Below, in pieces: positions 1 through 5,694 of a stretch of 5,694 nt of DNA. The stretch is from Thermoproteota archaeon (lineage in GTDB: Archaea > Thermoproteota > Thermoprotei > Thermoproteales > Thermocladiaceae). The notes beneath the pieces are model-generated. The model did no database searches. It was not told the DNA's origin and worked only from the letters and a program-made list of their open reading frames with translations. The DNA is taken from the NCBI GenBank assembly GCA_013153895.1, contig JAADDN010000112.1:1-5694 (forward strand), given 5' to 3'. A program made the translations under genes and the position numbers. Positions within the stretch are counted from its first letter, which is position 1. The number at the start of each line of letters is the position of its first letter.

Positions 1-1120
1 AATCTTCAAAAATCTTAATAAGCTTATTAATGTTCGGTATCTTAGAACTATCTAGTAATCCGTCAAATACTTTATTAACAATATTTTTCCAACATGTGTA
101 AAATCTATCAATAATGTACTTCCTAATACCTTCTGTATTATCTTCTGATATGTTTAATTTTTCTTTTAATCCTTCTATAGTCTCTATTTTAGGTAGTATG
201 CAGAGTACTGTTCCTGGCATTACTGGTTGCATGACTATGGTTGCAGGTACTTTACCAGTGTATAGGTTTGACCAATATGCTGATAATATTGATATTATGT
301 TTTTTCTCAAGTTTTCTCCTATGTCTTTTGGTATCATTGATTCGAGAAGTTCTATTTCAAGTAGTGGATTATGTCTCATTGATGGTGATATGAAGATGTC
401 TGGTCCTATCTTCTCTATTAGTTCGCTAAATGTTTTTAATGTTATGTATGATATTATCATGCTTCCTGCCCAGTAATCTAAGCTTCTTCTACTAGCTCCT
501 ATGAAAGTTTGAACACTTGGTATATCAAAGTATATTAAGTATCCTGTTGGTGATTCATTTACTGTAAATAAGTTTACCATTGATGCAGTAGTGTACACGT
601 GGTCAAATACTGTATGAGTTGGATAGCGTGTGTCTGCTGGACTAACCCATCTTGCTCCTGTTCTAGCCCATGCTGCTTCAAGAGTTGTATATAGTATCAG
701 GTACTTTACGTTATCTGGAAGAGGTCTACAGACCTCGCCTAATTTATATAAATTTTCTAGAAATTTGTTAAACCATTCATGACCTTTCTCTCTAGCTTCT
801 TTGAGAGTTTCTTCTTTATATGCTTTATATCTTGTATCAAACATGTTAAGTATATTTATATATCTTGAACGTATGTTCTTAAAATCTTTAATATATATTG
901 ATATTTCTCTCTCAACTGAGGCTGCAAACTTGTCAGCTCTCGATACTATTTTCTCAACTATCTCAGGTATGGATTGACCTAAGAATCTTCTTAATGCTTC
1001 TTTAGCTAAAGTTTCATGATTAGTCTCTGAGCTTTCACCTACTATAAGTCCTTTATGTGGTGGATCGTGTAGTAGTGCCCAGATTTTTGCTAGTATAAAT
1101 TGTTCATATCTGATACTCAT
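1..1120 (-). CDS. cmr2: Cmr2/Cas10, large subunit of type III-B effector (N-terminal part; runs off left edge)
   Basis: Reading from the ATG at 1120-1118 leftwards gives 373 uninterrupted residues with no stop before the edge, so the gene is partial at its 3' end. Residues 14-23 read WALLHDPPHK, the N-terminal HD motif typical of Cmr2. ADKFAASVER (62-71) and PADTRYPTHTVFDH (161-174) match further conserved Cmr2 motifs. Residues 198-219 (FDIPSVQTFIGASRR, then DYWAGS) match the start of the first Palm-like domain. Cas10 proteins of this family bind target RNA within the crRNA complex; the HD domain can cleave ssDNA and the second Palm (GGDD) makes cyclic oligoadenylate. That Palm is outside the window, so cyclase activity cannot be judged. 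The start lies 6 bases after the upstream Cmr4-like stop, with no clear Shine-Dalgarno, suggesting translational coupling. Family identity is secure; III-B versus the related III-C depends on the unseen Palm. Confidence 0.95.
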   Translation of the reverse strand, partial: MSIRYEQFILAKIWALLHDPPHKGLIVGESSETNHETLAKEALRRFLGQSIPEIVEKIVSRADKFAASVEREISIYIKDFKNIRSRYINILNMFDTRYKAYKEETLKEAREKGHEWFNKFLENLYKLGEVCRPLPDNVKYLILYTTLEAAWARTGARWVSPADTRYPTHTVFDHVYTTASMVNLFTVNESPTGYLIYFDIPSVQTFIGASRRSLDYWAGSMIISYITLKTFSELIEKIGPDIFISPSMRHNPLLEIELLESMIPKDIGENLRKNIISILSAYWSNLYTGKVPATIVMQPVMPGTVLCILPKIETIEGLKEKLNISEDNTEGIRKYIIDRFYTCWKNIVNKVFDGLLDSSKIPNINKLIKIFED

Positions 1121-1126
1121 AGTTAA

Positions 1127-2023
1127 CTACTGAAGTATACTTTTACTAGAGTAGCTTAAAGTGTTTTCAAGATAGTTACAGGTACCAACATAAAGTTTAC
1201 AAAATCCCTTACCTATAGTCTCTCTACCTCCAACCTGTAGTAAGCTTACTTCAACTCTCCTCAATATGTTCATAAGCTTGCTTAGAACATCTTCATAACA
1301 TGCTACTGCAAGTATGAAGAATGTGTTAGATGGTACATACTCTTCACACCATAATGCTCCTTCTTCAACCTTCTTCAGTATATATCCTTCATCTCTGAGA
1401 GCTATTCTTCGAACTTTCAGGTTGTGTTGATTGATGATCTCTATAAGGTACTCATCATCTACTAATCTTATAGATTCTATAATTCTACCTGCATTATCTA
1501 TATGATAAATATTTTCTAGAACTTGTGTAAAGAAGCTTTTTAAATTATTTGAATATTTTAGATGAATGTTAATTACTTTATCACGAGTTCTTAAGATAAT
1601 GTTTTCTTTCTCGTAATCATTTATCTCGATCTTACACTTAAGATCTTCTAATCCACATAGTGATAATATGTTTGTTGTCCTGTATATGCAGTATCTTGAT
1701 GTTAAGTATATTGTCCTACCATTATGAGTAAGTGGGTATAAGAATAGGTATGCATCTGTGAAATATATTTTTCCCTGCCTAGGTTCTCTTAGTAGATGTC
1801 TTATCTCTCCTACATGTTCTCCTAGAAGTTCTTCATCATTTTCTCCTAGTACGTATCTTATGAACGTTCTAAATGTTCCTCTTATGGATGTTGATGGTAT
1901 CATTGGAACTTCTTTAGAATCTCTCTGTACAGGTAAGTCAACTTCTCTTCCTCTTCTTCCTGCTCCTACATGTAGTGGTGTTAATGTTCGTAATAGTAGG
2001 GGTATAGTTACTATTCGGGCCAC
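1127..2023 (-). CDS. cmr4: Diverged Cmr4-family RAMP (second Cmr4 paralogue)
   Basis: This 298-residue protein is a RAMP (Cas7-like) backbone subunit. Its N-terminus has TPLHVGAG (15-22) and VDLPVQRD (28-35), the Cmr4 signature loop; D29 aligns with the aspartate (D26 in Pyrococcus furiosus Cmr4) that cuts target RNA. IPSTSIRGTFR (42-52) matches the next conserved Cmr4 segment. The C-terminal half has ALWCEEYVPSNTFF (223-236) and the glycine-rich QVGGRETIGKGF (263-274), both Cmr4-specific. The length equals the usual ~295 residues and the middle aligns colinearly, so it looks intact. It lacks the usual VRSLKGVYAY-type strand, having YPLTHNGRTIYLTS (96-109) instead, and is clearly diverged from the plus-strand copy. 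The GTG start is forced: the preceding in-frame codon is TGA, and a TATA box sits 28 bases upstream, implying a leaderless mRNA. It leads the operon containing cmr2. Inference: an alternative or additional backbone subunit. Confidence 0.88.
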   Translation of the reverse strand: MARIVTIPLLLRTLTPLHVGAGRRGREVDLPVQRDSKEVPMIPSTSIRGTFRTFIRYVLGENDEELLGEHVGEIRHLLREPRQGKIYFTDAYLFLYPLTHNGRTIYLTSRYCIYRTTNILSLCGLEDLKCKIEINDYEKENIILRTRDKVINIHLKYSNNLKSFFTQVLENIYHIDNAGRIIESIRLVDDEYLIEIINQHNLKVRRIALRDEGYILKKVEEGALWCEEYVPSNTFFILAVACYEDVLSKLMNILRRVEVSLLQVGGRETIGKGFCKLYVGTCNYLENTLSYSSKSILQ

Positions 2024-2030
2024 TCATATA

Positions 2031-2046
2031 CTTGTGGTACCATAAG
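2031..2046. promoter_or_regulatory. 16-bp near-palindrome between minus-strand TATA box and start: candidate operator
   Basis: The sequence CTTGTGGTACCATAAG is palindromic at 7 of 8 pairs; the single G/T mismatch pair is at 2034/2043, and the core TGGTACCA (2035-2042) is perfect. It abuts the minus-strand TATA box and ends 8 bases before the GTG start, where RNA polymerase would bind. A bound protein there could block initiation of the cmr4-like/cmr2 operon. The regulatory role is inferred from symmetry and position only. Confidence 0.45.
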
Positions 2047-2055
2047 ATTTATAAG
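2047..2055 (-). promoter_or_regulatory. Archaeal TATA box for the cmr4-like/cmr2 operon
   Basis: On the minus strand this reads CTTATAAAT, a near-ideal archaeal TATA box, preceded by GATACA in the BRE position. Its centre (2051) is 28 bases from the GTG start at 2023. Archaeal transcription usually starts about 26 bases downstream of the box centre, so the mRNA should begin at or within a few bases of the start codon (leaderless). There is no ribosome binding site in the few bases before the start, which agrees with this. Confidence 0.75.
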
Positions 2056-2073
2056 TGTATCCTAGGTGAAGTA

Positions 2074-2081
2074 CTTAAAAA
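2074..2081 (+). promoter_or_regulatory. Archaeal TATA box for the cmr4-cmr5-cmr1-cmr6 operon
   Basis: The plus strand reads CTTAAAAA, a good though weaker TATA-like element than the one facing the other way, with purine-rich GTGAAG just upstream as a possible BRE. Its centre is 28 bases before the GTG start at 2106, the same spacing as on the opposite side, again predicting a leaderless transcript. The 8-bp palindrome AAGTACTT (2069-2076) overlaps its upstream edge. Confidence 0.65.
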
Positions 2082-2105
2082 CTATGATACAAGTTAGATC
2101 ATAGT
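2081..2105. promoter_or_regulatory. Perfect 8-bp inverted repeat before cmr4 start: candidate operator
   Basis: ACTATGAT (2081-2088) and ATCATAGT (2098-2105) are perfect inverted copies separated by 9 bases. The pair fills the whole interval from the TATA box to the base before the GTG start. Because the transcript should begin near 2104-2106, the repeat would act as DNA rather than as an mRNA hairpin. The placement suits a dimeric repressor that blocks polymerase binding. Its arm sequence differs from the near-palindrome on the other side, so a common regulator is not implied. Function is inferred. Confidence 0.5.
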
Positions 2106-3143
2106 GTGTCACAAACAGTTCTAGAAGAGGTAGGTAAGCTATATGAGCATGGTAAGCTCCTGTTCCTGAAGGCTAAGACTCCTCTACATGCAGGTGTTGG
2201 GAGGACTTATGGAGAGGCTGTTGATCTACCAATACAGAGAGATGAGAATAATCTTCCTGTAATATGGGCAAGCAGCATAAAAGGTGCTTTAAGAGCATCA
2301 AAATATCTCTCATTTAAGGCTAAGAATGTTGAGAAATGTCTAGACTATATTTATGGACCATCAACACCACTTGGAGAATATCAGTTCGTATCTTGTCTCT
2401 CAATACTTGATGCAAGACTATTCTTAATTCCTGTGAGAAGCTTAAGAGGAGTTTATGCATATGCTACATCTCCAATACTGCTCGAATATTTGAAAACTTA
2501 TCTAGATATCTTAAAATCATGTTGTAAAAATATTAATAGCAAACTTATTGATAATCTTTATGAAGGTATTTCAAATCTTCTTAACAATATTAGAGAATCA
2601 TTAACTAAGGTGAGTGCTCTCGTGTCTAAGAGATCTAGAGAGAAGCTCTCTATAAATAACATGTTGATTCTAAATGAATATTTTATAAAGGATTATGAAG
2701 AGTTTGAGAGTAATGTTATTAATGAGTTGTCTTCTATAATATTTGGAAACTCTGAACTTGTTGATAGGATAGTAATACTTTCTGACGATATTTTTATGAG
2801 AATTGTAAATAAGAGTATCATAGTTATTAACAGAGTCAAGCTTAAGTATGAGACTAAGACTGTTGATGCTGGACCATGGTCTGAGGAGTATGTTCCTCGT
2901 GGAACAGTCTTTGTGTCAGCTGTACTCTATTCTAGACCTAGGTTCTGTATTGGAGATGAGAAGCTTTCAGATCTGAGGATGAAAGCTAATGAAGCTTGTG
3001 CTGAAGTGTTAAAGCAGGTTTGTAAGAATTCTGATATCTGTAGCTGCGATATCTGGAGTATATTTATAGATTCTGGAAGATATATGATACTTGGAGGTCA
3101 CGAGACGATAGGTAAGGGGATAGTGGAGGTGGTGAAGGTATGA
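2106..3143 (+). CDS. cmr4: Cmr4, crRNA-binding backbone and target-RNA nuclease subunit (canonical copy)
   Basis: This 345-residue protein carries all Cmr4 hallmarks: TPLHAGVG (25-32), VDLPIQRD (39-46), VIWASSIKGALR (52-63), LFLIPVRSLRGVYAYATSP (105-123), GPWSEEYVPRGTVF (256-269) and LGGHETIGKG (329-338). D40 corresponds to the P. furiosus D26 that cleaves target RNA at 6-nt intervals. Cmr4 forms the repeated backbone along the crRNA. The protein is about 50 residues longer than the usual ~295: about 12 extra at the N-terminus, and a longer segment before the C-terminal motif containing cysteines 281, 298, 306, 312 and 314. The GTG start is the only one available: the in-frame stop TGA is at 2085-2087 with no other start codon between, and the TATA box lies 28 bases upstream. 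It leads the plus-strand operon and overlaps cmr5 by 4 bases (ATGA). Confidence 0.96.
   Translation: MSQTVLEEVGKLYEHGKLLFLKAKTPLHAGVGRTYGEAVDLPIQRDENNLPVIWASSIKGALRASKYLSFKAKNVEKCLDYIYGPSTPLGEYQFVSCLSILDARLFLIPVRSLRGVYAYATSPILLEYLKTYLDILKSCCKNINSKLIDNLYEGISNLLNNIRESLTKVSALVSKRSREKLSINNMLILNEYFIKDYEEFESNVINELSSIIFGNSELVDRIVILSDDIFMRIVNKSIIVINRVKLKYETKTVDAGPWSEEYVPRGTVFVSAVLYSRPRFCIGDEKLSDLRMKANEACAEVLKQVCKNSDICSCDIWSIFIDSGRYMILGGHETIGKGIVEVVKV
3125..3131 (+). promoter_or_regulatory. Ribosome binding site of cmr5
   Basis: GGAGGTG lies inside the end of cmr4, 8 bases before the ATG at 3140 and 11 before a second in-frame ATG at 3143. It matches the archaeal anti-Shine-Dalgarno well. The contrast with the leaderless first gene is typical of crenarchaeal operons. 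Either ATG could be used; the first has the better spacing. Confidence 0.7.
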
Positions 3144-3658
3144 TGGTGAGTGAGTCTCAGAGGTTGATTACTGAGGACATAATTGCGCTGAGGATCTCTA
3201 AACTAATGAATAGTATTGTTAAGATAGTTGAAGAGTTTGAGAGAAAGGAAGGTAAGGAGAGCAAGACTCTTCCGGCCTTAAGAACACGTGCAAGACAGCT
3301 CTATGAAGCATTAACGTATCATGGGCTCTATCAGGTAATTGCTTACTGTGCTGGTAAGGCTCTCTATCAGAATCTGCTAAATGTCTATAATGCTCTATCA
3401 GCAAGAGACTTTGAGTCTCTTAAGAATGAGCTAACTAAGGCGTTAAGTAACATAAAAGAAGCTGAAGATAGAGCATACGCTCTCTATGGAGGAATACTGC
3501 TTCAAGTGCTCTCAGACCTATGTAACCTTAAGGTGACTGAGAATCTTGATGAGTTAATTAGTAATCTCATAACTAATCAATATCTTGAACAGGTTGCTTA
3601 CATGATTGCTAAATGGATTAAGCTTTGTGCTGAAGCATTAATAAGAAAGGAGAGGTAA
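3140..3658 (+). CDS. cmr5: Cmr5, small helical subunit of the type III-B complex
   Basis: The protein is 172 residues and predicted all-helical by its heptad-like spacing of hydrophobic residues. Residues 45-63 (PALRTRARQLYEALTYHGL) and the following AYCAGKA match the conserved Cmr5 core, in which an R-x-R-A-R helix precedes an N/H-G-L turn and a second helix; the arginines face the target RNA path. Cmr5 forms the inner filament (Cas11-like) next to the Cmr4 backbone. It is slightly longer than the usual 120-170 residues. The start overlaps the cmr4 stop as ATGATG, so residues 1-2 are both Met and the exact start is uncertain by one codon. Cmr1 follows after 2 bases. The family call rests on the motif plus position between cmr4 and other cmr genes. 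Confidence 0.92.
   Translation: MMVSESQRLITEDIIALRISKLMNSIVKIVEEFERKEGKESKTLPALRTRARQLYEALTYHGLYQVIAYCAGKALYQNLLNVYNALSARDFESLKNELTKALSNIKEAEDRAYALYGGILLQVLSDLCNLKVTENLDELISNLITNQYLEQVAYMIAKWIKLCAEALIRKER
3649..3656 (+). promoter_or_regulatory. Ribosome binding site of cmr1
   Basis: GGAGAGGT overlaps the last codons and the first base of the stop of cmr5 and ends 4 bases before the ATG at 3661. It supports that ATG as the cmr1 start and coupled translation with cmr5. Confidence 0.6.
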
Positions 3659-3660
3659 CC

Positions 3661-4914
3661 ATGAGTACTCTTCTCCTTGAGCTCAAGCTCATTAATGAGA
3701 CTCCACTATTCTTGGGTAGTTTTGATACTCAGTTTCATGAGGATGATGCATTTAGAACACAATCATTGAAAGGATTATGGAGATGGTGGACTAGGGCTCT
3801 CATAGGTGGAGTACTATATGATTCTGGTGTTAGAGGAAGCTCTCTCATTAAGAGAACTCTAGATCTTACGGGAGAGCTTCTTGGATCGACAGATAAGTGT
3901 TCTATGTTTAAGATAGTTTCTGAATATAGGTTAGATAAGTCTAAGATAAGGATTTGTAAACGAAGAAGTAGGGAAGGACTATGTGGTCTTCAGAGAGTTA
4001 CTTTATTAACATTAAGTAGAGATATAATGTTCATAGATTCTGATGGTCTAGAAGTTGATCTTAAGGTTTATCAGTATAGGAGAGGTAGAGATCACGGTAT
4101 TGAGCTTGGTTTACTATCTCTCATTGTTGGATTATCATTATCAGGTTTAGGTAAGATGAGTAGAAGATGTGTAGGAACATTCAAGATATATGGTAGAGAT
4201 CATGTCGGTATTGTAAGTCAGTATCTCAAGGGTACTCTAGGACCTGAAGATCTTAAGAAATTGATCGAGCATGCGTATAATGCAGCTGCAAGATACTGTC
4301 AGACTAGTCCAAGAAAGCTGACGGTAAGCTTGAACGATTTACCTCCATTTCCATTAATATCTAAGAGTTTTATAGATTGTTCAAACATTATTAATAGAGT
4401 TCTCTGTACAAGATTCAATATCCCATTACCATCTGCATTAAGTAACAATATGTTTCCTATAACATGTATATACTATATTCCTTGTAGATTAAGTATTGAT
4501 ACGTTATTAATATTACAGGACTTCTTCATGAGAGCTAAAAGAATAATGAGGTACTATGGTAGAAGTAGACCTCCTCACTGGTTTGACTTGTTCAGGATTA
4601 GGCTAGGTAGAGATGAGGTATGTAAGGCCTGGATACTTGGTCTACCACGAGCTCAGAGAGGTACTGGATACTTCACTAATGTAGATAGGAGAGCATCTCC
4701 ATTCATAGTATCATCACATGTTGATCATAGCACGTTAACTCTCTTAGTATCTTCAGATTGGCCAAACATGATAGAGTGGAAAGGTGAGCACTCTAGGACT
4801 CGTATAAGAGTTACGTCAGAGGAGATTCTTATAAATAGTGTAGATGGATTAGCATATTTTGAAAGTTATGTACAGAAGACATTAAGGACGAGAATGGTGA
4901 GAGTATGGCCATAA
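3661..4914 (+). CDS. cmr1: Cmr1, RAMP subunit at the crRNA 3' end of the complex
   Basis: This 417-residue protein begins with a RAMP fold: TPLFLGSFDT (14-23), then FRTQSLKGLWRWWTRALIGG (31-50), the signature of Cmr1 (S/L-K-G-x-x-R-[WF]-W-x-R-A). Near the C-terminus ILGLPR (325-330) and RRASPF (343-348) match the conserved Cmr1 second-domain motifs, so both RAMP-like halves are present. Cmr1 with Cmr6 caps the crRNA 3' end of the filament and affects target recognition. The protein is longer than the ~340 residues of P. furiosus Cmr1; the middle (about 90-310) is poorly recognisable by eye. The ATG start is supported by a good ribosome binding site and a 2-base gap after cmr5. Its last 10 bases overlap the start of cmr6. 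Confidence 0.94.
   Translation: MSTLLLELKLINETPLFLGSFDTQFHEDDAFRTQSLKGLWRWWTRALIGGVLYDSGVRGSSLIKRTLDLTGELLGSTDKCSMFKIVSEYRLDKSKIRICKRRSREGLCGLQRVTLLTLSRDIMFIDSDGLEVDLKVYQYRRGRDHGIELGLLSLIVGLSLSGLGKMSRRCVGTFKIYGRDHVGIVSQYLKGTLGPEDLKKLIEHAYNAAARYCQTSPRKLTVSLNDLPPFPLISKSFIDCSNIINRVLCTRFNIPLPSALSNNMFPITCIYYIPCRLSIDTLLILQDFFMRAKRIMRYYGRSRPPHWFDLFRIRLGRDEVCKAWILGLPRAQRGTGYFTNVDRRASPFIVSSHVDHSTLTLLVSSDWPNMIEWKGEHSRTRIRVTSEEILINSVDGLAYFESYVQKTLRTRMVRVWP
4896..4901 (+). promoter_or_regulatory. Ribosome binding site of cmr6
   Basis: GGTGAG within the end of cmr1 lies 3 bases before the ATG at 4905. It decides the cmr6 start as the ATG inside ATGGCCATAA, which also contains the TAA stop of cmr1. Confidence 0.65.
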
Positions 4915-5694
4915 TCGAGACTCTAATAAATCTAGCTAGGGAGATATCTAAGATTAATAATTTGGAGGAGATTAATCTAGAATCGTTAGTTAGATTACGT
5001 GCTGTAGAGTTTCTTGAAGCTAAGGCATTAGAAAGAGAGAAAGATGCAACAAATATTAAAATGGATATACTTAGATCAATAGTTGAGAAATATTCGAGGA
5101 ATAATGAGTCTTTAATAAGGCTTTTATCGAAGGTTAATGATTTGATGAGTAATATTAGAAGAGCGTTAGAAGATAAGGGTTATAGTATAATAGATATACC
5201 AGTAATAACGAAGTCTAGACTACTCATAGGACTTAGTGAGCAATCTTTCACGAGACCAATATGTGATCTAGGACTAGCATGGGATCCATATCTTAACCTG
5301 CCTTACATACCTGCAAGTACTTTAAAAGGAGCATTAAGATCATATATGGAGAGAAGTGGACTAACTAGAAGACAGGTAGATGAGATATTAGGATCTCATG
5401 AAGAAGGATTGAAGGTAGTCTTCGTAGACTCATATCCAATACACTTGAAAGATAAGCTACTGACAATAGAGGTCACAACACCAATATATCAGGAACAGAA
5501 GGGGGTAATCAGAGAACATGAAGTAAGACCAGTACCAATACATTATATAGCAGTAGAGAAAGGAGTAACATTCAGACTCATAGTAGGAATAAGAGATATA
5601 GAACCACAAAAACGAGAACTAATAAACAAATTCATACTAGAAACACTAAAAGAAGGCATAGGAGCAAAAACCTTATTAGGATACGGAATACTAG
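4905..5694 (+). CDS. cmr6: Cmr6, RAMP subunit of the type III-B complex (runs off right edge)
   Basis: Translation from the ATG at 4905 is open for 263 codons to the window edge. Residues 1-95 are a charged, helical N-terminal region, as is usual for Cmr6. The RAMP fold then begins with TKSRLLIGLSEQSF (102-115), followed by LPYIPASTLKGALRSY (132-147), VVFVDSYP (171-178) and VTTPIYQEQ (188-196). Near the edge GIGAKTLLGYG (251-261) is the C-terminal glycine-rich loop that normally lies close to the Cmr6 C-terminus, so only a short tail is probably missing. Cmr6 sits beside Cmr1 at the crRNA 3' end. The gene overlaps cmr1 by 10 bases in another frame. Codon third positions change along the gene: T-ending codons are 32 of the first 88 but 7 of the last 88, and none occurs from residue 232 on. 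Confidence 0.94.
   Translation, partial: MAIIETLINLAREISKINNLEEINLESLVRLRAVEFLEAKALEREKDATNIKMDILRSIVEKYSRNNESLIRLLSKVNDLMSNIRRALEDKGYSIIDIPVITKSRLLIGLSEQSFTRPICDLGLAWDPYLNLPYIPASTLKGALRSYMERSGLTRRQVDEILGSHEEGLKVVFVDSYPIHLKDKLLTIEVTTPIYQEQKGVIREHEVRPVPIHYIAVEKGVTFRLIVGIRDIEPQKRELINKFILETLKEGIGAKTLLGYGIL

Noticed and set aside
114..476. Plus-strand open frame of 120 codons
   Set aside because: It lies wholly antisense to cmr2, whose translation carries conserved Cmr2 motifs here; the antisense protein has no recognisable features and no promoter or ribosome binding site was seen.
1758..2045. Plus-strand open frame of 95 codons overlapping the divergent promoter region
   Set aside because: It is the antisense shadow of the N-terminal part of the minus-strand Cmr4-like gene; its Ser/Pro-rich product is typical of a reversed coding frame.
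1919..2243. Inverted 11-base match TACAGAGAGAT (2233-2243 plus; 1919-1929 minus)
   Set aside because: It falls in the conserved LP-x-QRD motif of the two Cmr4 paralogues, so it reflects shared protein ancestry rather than a repeat element.
3219..3404. Minus-strand open frame of 61 codons
   Set aside because: It is antisense to the conserved core of cmr5 and has no supporting signals.
1..5694. CRISPR array, tRNA, insertion sequence or terminator
   Set aside because: No regularly spaced direct repeats, cloverleaf, transposase or convincing terminator was seen; nearly every base belongs to a cmr gene and the only gap above 10 bases is 2024-2105.

Overview
This window is the core of a type III-B (Cmr-type) CRISPR-Cas effector locus. 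It is almost entirely coding, with six genes in two divergent operons. The organism is most likely a thermophilic archaeon, probably a crenarchaeote. The DNA is AT-rich, arginine is encoded almost only by AGA/AGG and isoleucine often by ATA, and the two operon promoters carry archaeal TATA boxes placed for leaderless transcripts. Internal genes instead use GGAG/GGTG-type ribosome binding sites. I cannot name a genus from the sequence alone.

Minus-strand operon (left): it starts at 2023 with a diverged Cmr4-family backbone protein, followed after 6 bases by cmr2 (cas10). The cmr2 gene runs off the left edge after 373 codons. Its HD nuclease motif and Cmr2-specific N-terminal motifs are visible. 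The catalytic Palm (GGDD) and zinc regions would lie outside the window.

Centre (2024-2105): an 82-bp divergent promoter region. Each side has a TATA box centred 28 bases before its GTG start codon, and each side has an inverted repeat between the TATA box and the start.

Plus-strand operon (right): cmr4 (canonical), cmr5, cmr1 and cmr6 are packed with overlaps of 4 and 10 bases and one 2-base gap. The cmr6 gene is cut by the right edge close to its natural C-terminus.

Together these encode a crRNA-guided, RNA-targeting complex: Cas10/Cmr2 as signalling and nuclease subunit, Cmr4 and Cmr5 as backbone and inner filament, and Cmr1/Cmr6 as RAMP subunits at the crRNA 3' end of the filament. Cmr3 is not in the window. 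The most unusual feature is two full-length Cmr4-family genes, both keeping the catalytic-loop aspartate, placed head-to-head across a shared promoter region. Also notable are the putative operators, a Cys-rich insertion in the canonical Cmr4, and a strong codon-composition shift along cmr6. No CRISPR array, tRNA, rRNA or mobile element was seen.
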